The notes beneath the pieces were generated by a model that did no database searches, had not been told where the DNA came from, and worked only from the letters and a program-made list of their open reading frames with translations. The position numbers and the translations under genes were made by a program. DNA of 8,675 nucleotides. Source: an uncultured Collinsella sp. (GTDB lineage: Bacteria > Actinomycetota > Coriobacteriia > Coriobacteriales > Coriobacteriaceae). Below, in pieces: positions 5,567-8,675 of the stretch (within the stretch, counting starts at the first letter, position 1; each line of letters opens with the position of its first letter). The stretch is from assembly GCA_900541285.1 (NCBI GenBank), contig UQJA01000086.1, positions 1 through 8,675 of the forward strand. The letters are read 5' to 3'.

Positions 5567-6427
5567 ATGAAGCTGAAGAAGCTTGGCGCATTTGCCGCCA
5601 CGGGTGCTATGGCGCTCGCCCTCGCTCTGACGGGCTGCGGCTCGTCCAACGCCACCTCTGGTTCTGATGCCGGTTCCAGCAGCTCTGACGACGCTAAGGT
5701 CGAGAAGGTCGACGGCTCCAAGGAGTACGCGCTCGTCAAGGACGGCACGCTGACCGTCGGCACCTCTGCCGAGTACGCGCCGTTTGAGTACAAGGATGAC
5801 AACGGCGACTACCAGGGCTTTGACCTTGAGCTCATCAAGGCTATCGGTGACAAGCTGGGTCTGGATGTCGAGTATGTCAACAATGACTTTGACACGCTGG
5901 TTCCGGGCGTCGCTTCGGGCGCCAAGTATGACGTTTCCATCGCGGCTATCACCGACACGCCCGAGCGTGAGAAGGAAGTCACTTTCTCTGATTCCTACTA
6001 CATGGACGATCAGGCTATCGTGACCAAGGTCGATAACACCGACATCACGGCCGATAACTTCAGCGAGAAGCTCAACAACGCCGACGCTACCATCATCGTC
6101 CAGTCTGGCTCGACCGCCGAGGCCTTTGCCCAGGAGAACTTCCCGAAGGCCAAGATCGTCCCCTACAAGGACGCCACCGAGTGCTTCAGCGCTCTGCAGT
6201 CCGATAAGGGCGACGCCGTAGTCACCAACCGCTCCGTTGCCAGCCAGCTGACCGCCGAGCAGTTCAACACCTGCCAGACCATCAAGCAGATCAGCACCGG
6301 CGAGGAGTACGCCATCGCCATCAACCAGGGCAACACCAAGCTCAAGGACGACATCAACCAGGCCATCAAGGACCTGACCGACGACGGTACCGTCGACGCC
6401 CTCATGGCTAAGTACAATATCAAGTAA
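5567..6427 (+). CDS. Amino-acid ABC transporter substrate-binding lipoprotein (SBP family 3)
   Basis: Extracytoplasmic receptor that captures a polar amino acid-like solute and hands it to the permease encoded next. It has 286 residues, including a lipoprotein signal peptide: K-L-K-K n-region, Ala/Leu-rich core, and lipobox L21-T-G-C24, so Cys24 should be lipidated and anchor the protein to the membrane. A Ser/Gly/Asp linker (about residues 25-45) precedes the two-lobed binding domain. The family opening is seen as L-T-V-G-T-S-A-E-Y-A-P-F-E-Y, then G-F-D-L-E-L-I-K-A-I and I-T-D-T-P-E-R-E-K. The Arg there is the usual ligand carboxylate contact, and G-D-A-V-V-T-N supplies the usual Asp. Start ATG 5567 follows AAGGAG (5554-5559) by seven bases. 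Ligand specificity cannot be read from sequence; polar amino acids or cystine are typical. Confidence 0.93.
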   Translation: MKLKKLGAFAATGAMALALALTGCGSSNATSGSDAGSSSSDDAKVEKVDGSKEYALVKDGTLTVGTSAEYAPFEYKDDNGDYQGFDLELIKAIGDKLGLDVEYVNNDFDTLVPGVASGAKYDVSIAAITDTPEREKEVTFSDSYYMDDQAIVTKVDNTDITADNFSEKLNNADATIIVQSGSTAEAFAQENFPKAKIVPYKDATECFSALQSDKGDAVVTNRSVASQLTAEQFNTCQTIKQISTGEEYAIAINQGNTKLKDDINQAIKDLTDDGTVDALMAKYNIK

Positions 6428-6449
6428 AATAACTACTTGATTGCGCGCG

Positions 6450-6480
6450 GGCCCTTTCCGTTTTGCGGAGAGGGCCTTTG
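6450..6480 (+). terminator. Hairpin terminator/attenuator between binding-protein and permease genes
   Basis: GGCCCTTTCCG (6450-6460) pairs with CGGAGAGGGCC (6466-6476) in an 11-bp stem with one U:G (6456:6470) and a 5-nt TTTTG loop. TTTGCGCTTCTCTTG follows. The short U-run suggests partial termination, which would leave the abundant lipoprotein mRNA in excess over the permease-ATPase mRNA. No strong separate promoter is seen before the permease. Confidence 0.7.
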
Positions 6481-6534
6481 CGCTTCTCTTGACGGAGAGC
6501 GTTTCCGTCTCGTTTTGCCGGCAACTTCTACGAT

Positions 6535-6539
6535 AGGAG
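6535..6539 (+). promoter_or_regulatory. RBS that decides the TTG start of the permease
   Basis: AGGAG lies five bases before TTG 6545. The frame is open further upstream to 6437, but that part is the translated terminator hairpin. A later ATG at 6620 would remove the basic start of the signal peptide. Confidence 0.65.
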
Positions 6540-6544
6540 CCACC

Positions 6545-7906
6545 TTGTCTCGACTGAACAAAGGGGCCGCGGAGCAGCGTTTTCCACTGTCCGCCTTGCT
6601 CCAAAAGCTAGCCTGCGTCATGGCCGTGGCGCTCGCGCTGGTGTGCGCGGGGGCATATGCGCCCACGACCGCTCAGGCGCTTGAGACCGCAAAGATTACC
6701 GCCCGACCCAACACCGGTTCGGGCAGCGATGTGGTCGGCGGCACCGAGACGCGCATTACCTGGGAAGTTCAGGCCGATGCCGACGAGGAGCTGAGCGGTC
6801 TTTCTTTGACGTTTGTCGACGGCACGACGTTTGGTACCGATGACACGCGATTGACGATGCTCTCGGGCGAGGACCTCATGGATCGTACGCCCATGAAGCC
6901 CACGTGCAAGGCTGACGGCCAGACGCTCAAGATTGACTTTGGCGAGACGGCGCCTGCCGGCGGCTATTTCCGCGTCGAGGTTTACGGTGTGACGTTTCCC
7001 GTCGAGGGCGGCGATGAGGCCTTTAGCGGCACCTATACGCTCGCCGACGGTTCGACCAAGAAGATCTCCAAGATTCCGTCGGTGGAGATCAAGGGCGTGA
7101 CGGCCTTCGATAACTTCCTGGCCGACCTTAAGGAGCAGCCGTGGGTCGAGGCGTGGAACTCCAATATGTTCCTGCGCCTGTTCCTGAACCCGGTCATTTT
7201 GGTCCAGAGCCTGCCGATCGTCTTCAAGGGCTTCCTTATGTCGCTTTCGATCGTGCTCGTGGCGTTTCCGCTGGCAATTCCCTTTGGCTTTGCCCTGTCG
7301 CTTATGCGCATCTCCAAGTCGCGCATCCTGCGCTGCCTCGCCGGCATCTACGTGAATATCATTCGCGGTACGCCGGCGTTCCTGCAGATCTATATCGCGT
7401 TCTTCGGTCTGCCGTTGGCCGGCGTCAAGGTGGACGACTATGTTTTGGGTGTTATCGTCATGGCCATGAACTCGTCTGCGTACCTGTGCGAGATCTTCCG
7501 TGCCGGTATTCAATCGATCCCCAAGGGCCAAAACGAGGCTGCTCGCTCTCTGGGCATGAATGCCTTCCAGACGCTGCTCTACGTTATGATTCCGCAGACG
7601 TTCCGCAATGTTTTGCCTACGCTGACCAGCGAGTTTATCTTGCTTTACAAGGATACGTCGCTGCTTGCCGCCGTGGGTGTGGTCGAAATCGTCATGAACG
7701 CCCGTACCATCGTGGCCACGACGGGCTCCATTACACCGTACGTGGTTGCCGCCCTGTTCTATCTGGTCATCACCCTGCCGCTCGCTCGCTTGGTGAGCGG
7801 TCTTGAGGCGAGGCTTTTGGGTACGACCGAGACCAAGAAGAAGCGTCCCGCCAAGAGCGCCGGACAGGTTGTCGCGACGCCTGCCGATCACATCGCCGGT
7901 CTGTAA
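6545..7906 (+). CDS. Amino-acid ABC transporter permease with an extra N-terminal extracellular domain
   Basis: Inner-membrane channel subunit of the importer, 453 residues, about twice the usual ~220 of HisM/GlnP-type permeases. Residues 1-45 look like a signal peptide (basic N-terminus, hydrophobic core around residues 22-38, Ala-Gln-Ala then Leu-Glu), cleaved or kept as an anchor. Residues ~46-215 are a soluble, beta-rich, Asp/Thr/Gly-rich domain of no family I recognise. Residues ~216-435 are the permease: an opening hydrophobic span, R274-G-T-P (the usual I-R-G-T-P motif), and the ATPase-contact loop E331-A-A-R-S-L-G337. The basic, Lys-rich C-terminus should be cytoplasmic. The stop is 12 bases before the ATPase ATG. 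The TTG start at 6545 is supported by its RBS. The extra domain may bind or position the lipoprotein receptor or solute; that is inference. Confidence 0.9.
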   Translation: MSRLNKGAAEQRFPLSALLQKLACVMAVALALVCAGAYAPTTAQALETAKITARPNTGSGSDVVGGTETRITWEVQADADEELSGLSLTFVDGTTFGTDDTRLTMLSGEDLMDRTPMKPTCKADGQTLKIDFGETAPAGGYFRVEVYGVTFPVEGGDEAFSGTYTLADGSTKKISKIPSVEIKGVTAFDNFLADLKEQPWVEAWNSNMFLRLFLNPVILVQSLPIVFKGFLMSLSIVLVAFPLAIPFGFALSLMRISKSRILRCLAGIYVNIIRGTPAFLQIYIAFFGLPLAGVKVDDYVLGVIVMAMNSSAYLCEIFRAGIQSIPKGQNEAARSLGMNAFQTLLYVMIPQTFRNVLPTLTSEFILLYKDTSLLAAVGVVEIVMNARTIVATTGSITPYVVAALFYLVITLPLARLVSGLEARLLGTTETKKKRPAKSAGQVVATPADHIAGL

Positions 7907-7918
7907 GGAGGTCCTATC

Positions 7919-8671
7919 ATGAGCGAAACCAATAACTCGAACGAGGTCGTCGTCAGCATTAAGAACCTCCAGAAGGCCTTTGGCGATAACGTGGTCCTGC
8001 GCGATATCGATCTGGATGTGCATAAGGGCGAGGTCGTCGTAGTTCTGGGTCCTTCGGGCTCGGGCAAGTCGACGATGCTTCGCTGCATCAATCGTCTGGA
8101 GCATCCTACGAGTGGTTCGATTGTCGTCGAGGGCGTGGATGTGTGCGCCAAGGGCGTTGACCTCAATAAGGTGCGTACGCACTTGGGCATGGTGTTTCAG
8201 CAGTTCAACCTGTTCCCGCACCTGTCGGTCAAAAAGAACGTCATGCTTGCGCAGCAAAAGGTGCTCAAGCGCAGCAAGGAAGAGGCCGAGAAGATCGCCG
8301 TCGAGGAGCTGACCAAGGTCGGTCTTGCCGAGCGTATCGACTTTATGCCGAGCCAGCTCTCGGGCGGCCAGCAGCAGCGCGTTGCCATCGCCCGCGCCCT
8401 GTCGATGAACCCTCACGTTATGCTCTTTGACGAGGCCACGTCGGCGCTCGATCCCGAGCTGGTTCGCGACGTTCTGGGTGTCATGCGCGACCTGGCACGC
8501 GATGGCATGACCATGATCGTCGTGACGCACGAGATGGGCTTTGCCCGCGACGTCGCCGACCGCGTCGTCTTTATGGACGGCGGCGTCATTGTGGAAGAGG
8601 GTACGCCGAGCGAGGTCTTCGACCACCCCAAGAGCGAGCGCACCAAGGCGTTCTTGGGCAATATCTCGTAG
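7919..8671 (+). CDS. Amino-acid ABC transporter ATP-binding protein (GlnQ/HisP type)
   Basis: Cytoplasmic ATPase that drives the importer, 250 residues, complete, stop TAG 8669-8671. Motifs in order: Walker A G44-P-S-G-S-G-K50-S-T, Q-loop Q94 (V-F-Q-Q-F-N-L-F-P), signature L147-S-G-G-Q, Walker B V167-M-L-F-D171-E172, D-loop S-A-L-D178, and H-loop H204 (V-V-T-H-E). The F-Q-Q-F-N-L-F-P-H segment is characteristic of the polar amino-acid uptake branch. A near-perfect RBS AAGGAGGT overlaps the permease stop codon, so the two are translationally linked. Only four bases remain after the stop, so later operon genes or the terminator cannot be seen. All catalytic residues are present. Confidence 0.96.
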   Translation: MSETNNSNEVVVSIKNLQKAFGDNVVLRDIDLDVHKGEVVVVLGPSGSGKSTMLRCINRLEHPTSGSIVVEGVDVCAKGVDLNKVRTHLGMVFQQFNLFPHLSVKKNVMLAQQKVLKRSKEEAEKIAVEELTKVGLAERIDFMPSQLSGGQQQRVAIARALSMNPHVMLFDEATSALDPELVRDVLGVMRDLARDGMTMIVVTHEMGFARDVADRVVFMDGGVIVEEGTPSEVFDHPKSERTKAFLGNIS

Positions 8672-8675
8672 CCGG

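Noticed and set aside
5537..6604. A 355-codon minus-strand frame opposite the binding protein
   Set aside because: Antisense to a lipoprotein with full family motifs; the Gly/Val/Leu-rich translation is typical of a reverse-frame shadow.
6608..8626. A 672-codon open frame on the minus strand across the permease and ATPase genes
   Set aside because: It is a shadow of two clearly real genes in GC-rich DNA; its product is Arg/His/Asp-rich with no family pattern and no RBS.
1..8675. tRNA or rRNA genes
   Set aside because: No cloverleaf with a T-loop consensus and no rRNA signature stretches were seen on either strand.

Overview
The window is GC-rich bacterial DNA with the style of a gut actinobacterium of the class Coriobacteriia. 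Collinsella or a close relative is my best guess, from overall protein resemblance, the codon usage and the Coriobacteriia-like secreted tail at the left end. This is recognition from memory, not a database result.

Layout. (1) 1-860: the 3' end of a secreted, probably cell-wall-associated protein, a strong hairpin behind it, then a small two-helix membrane protein. A bidirectional terminator separates this rightward pair from the next, leftward gene. (2) 859-1773, minus strand: a ketopantoate reductase-family enzyme. (3) 1774-2099: a divergent intergenic region with an inverted repeat, an orphan terminator-like hairpin and a weak promoter. (4) 2100-5419: three rightward genes, namely an aldo/keto reductase with two C-terminal [4Fe-4S] motifs, a Gfo/Idh/MocA oxidoreductase and endonuclease IV (nfo). 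(5) 5481-8671: a complete polar amino-acid ABC importer: promoter, lipoprotein binding protein, terminator or attenuator, permease carrying an extra extracellular domain, and ATPase.

The most unusual signal is a pair of 79-nt repeats at 3291-3369 and 4457-4535, sitting just before the Gfo/Idh/MocA gene and just before nfo. Each is a long hairpin with conserved flanks, conserved outer stem and conserved loop. Four contiguous base pairs in mid-stem differ completely between the copies, yet they are complementary in each. This is compensatory change, so the fold appears to be selected or generated as a unit. Both copies also read open from TTG into the downstream gene, creating false N-terminal extensions.

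How the genes work together. The ABC genes form one system: a membrane-anchored receptor delivers an amino acid-like solute to the permease, powered by the ATPase. A hairpin after the receptor gene probably gives more receptor than permease. The three genes at 2100-5419 have no evident shared pathway; their common feature is the repeat hairpin in the gaps.
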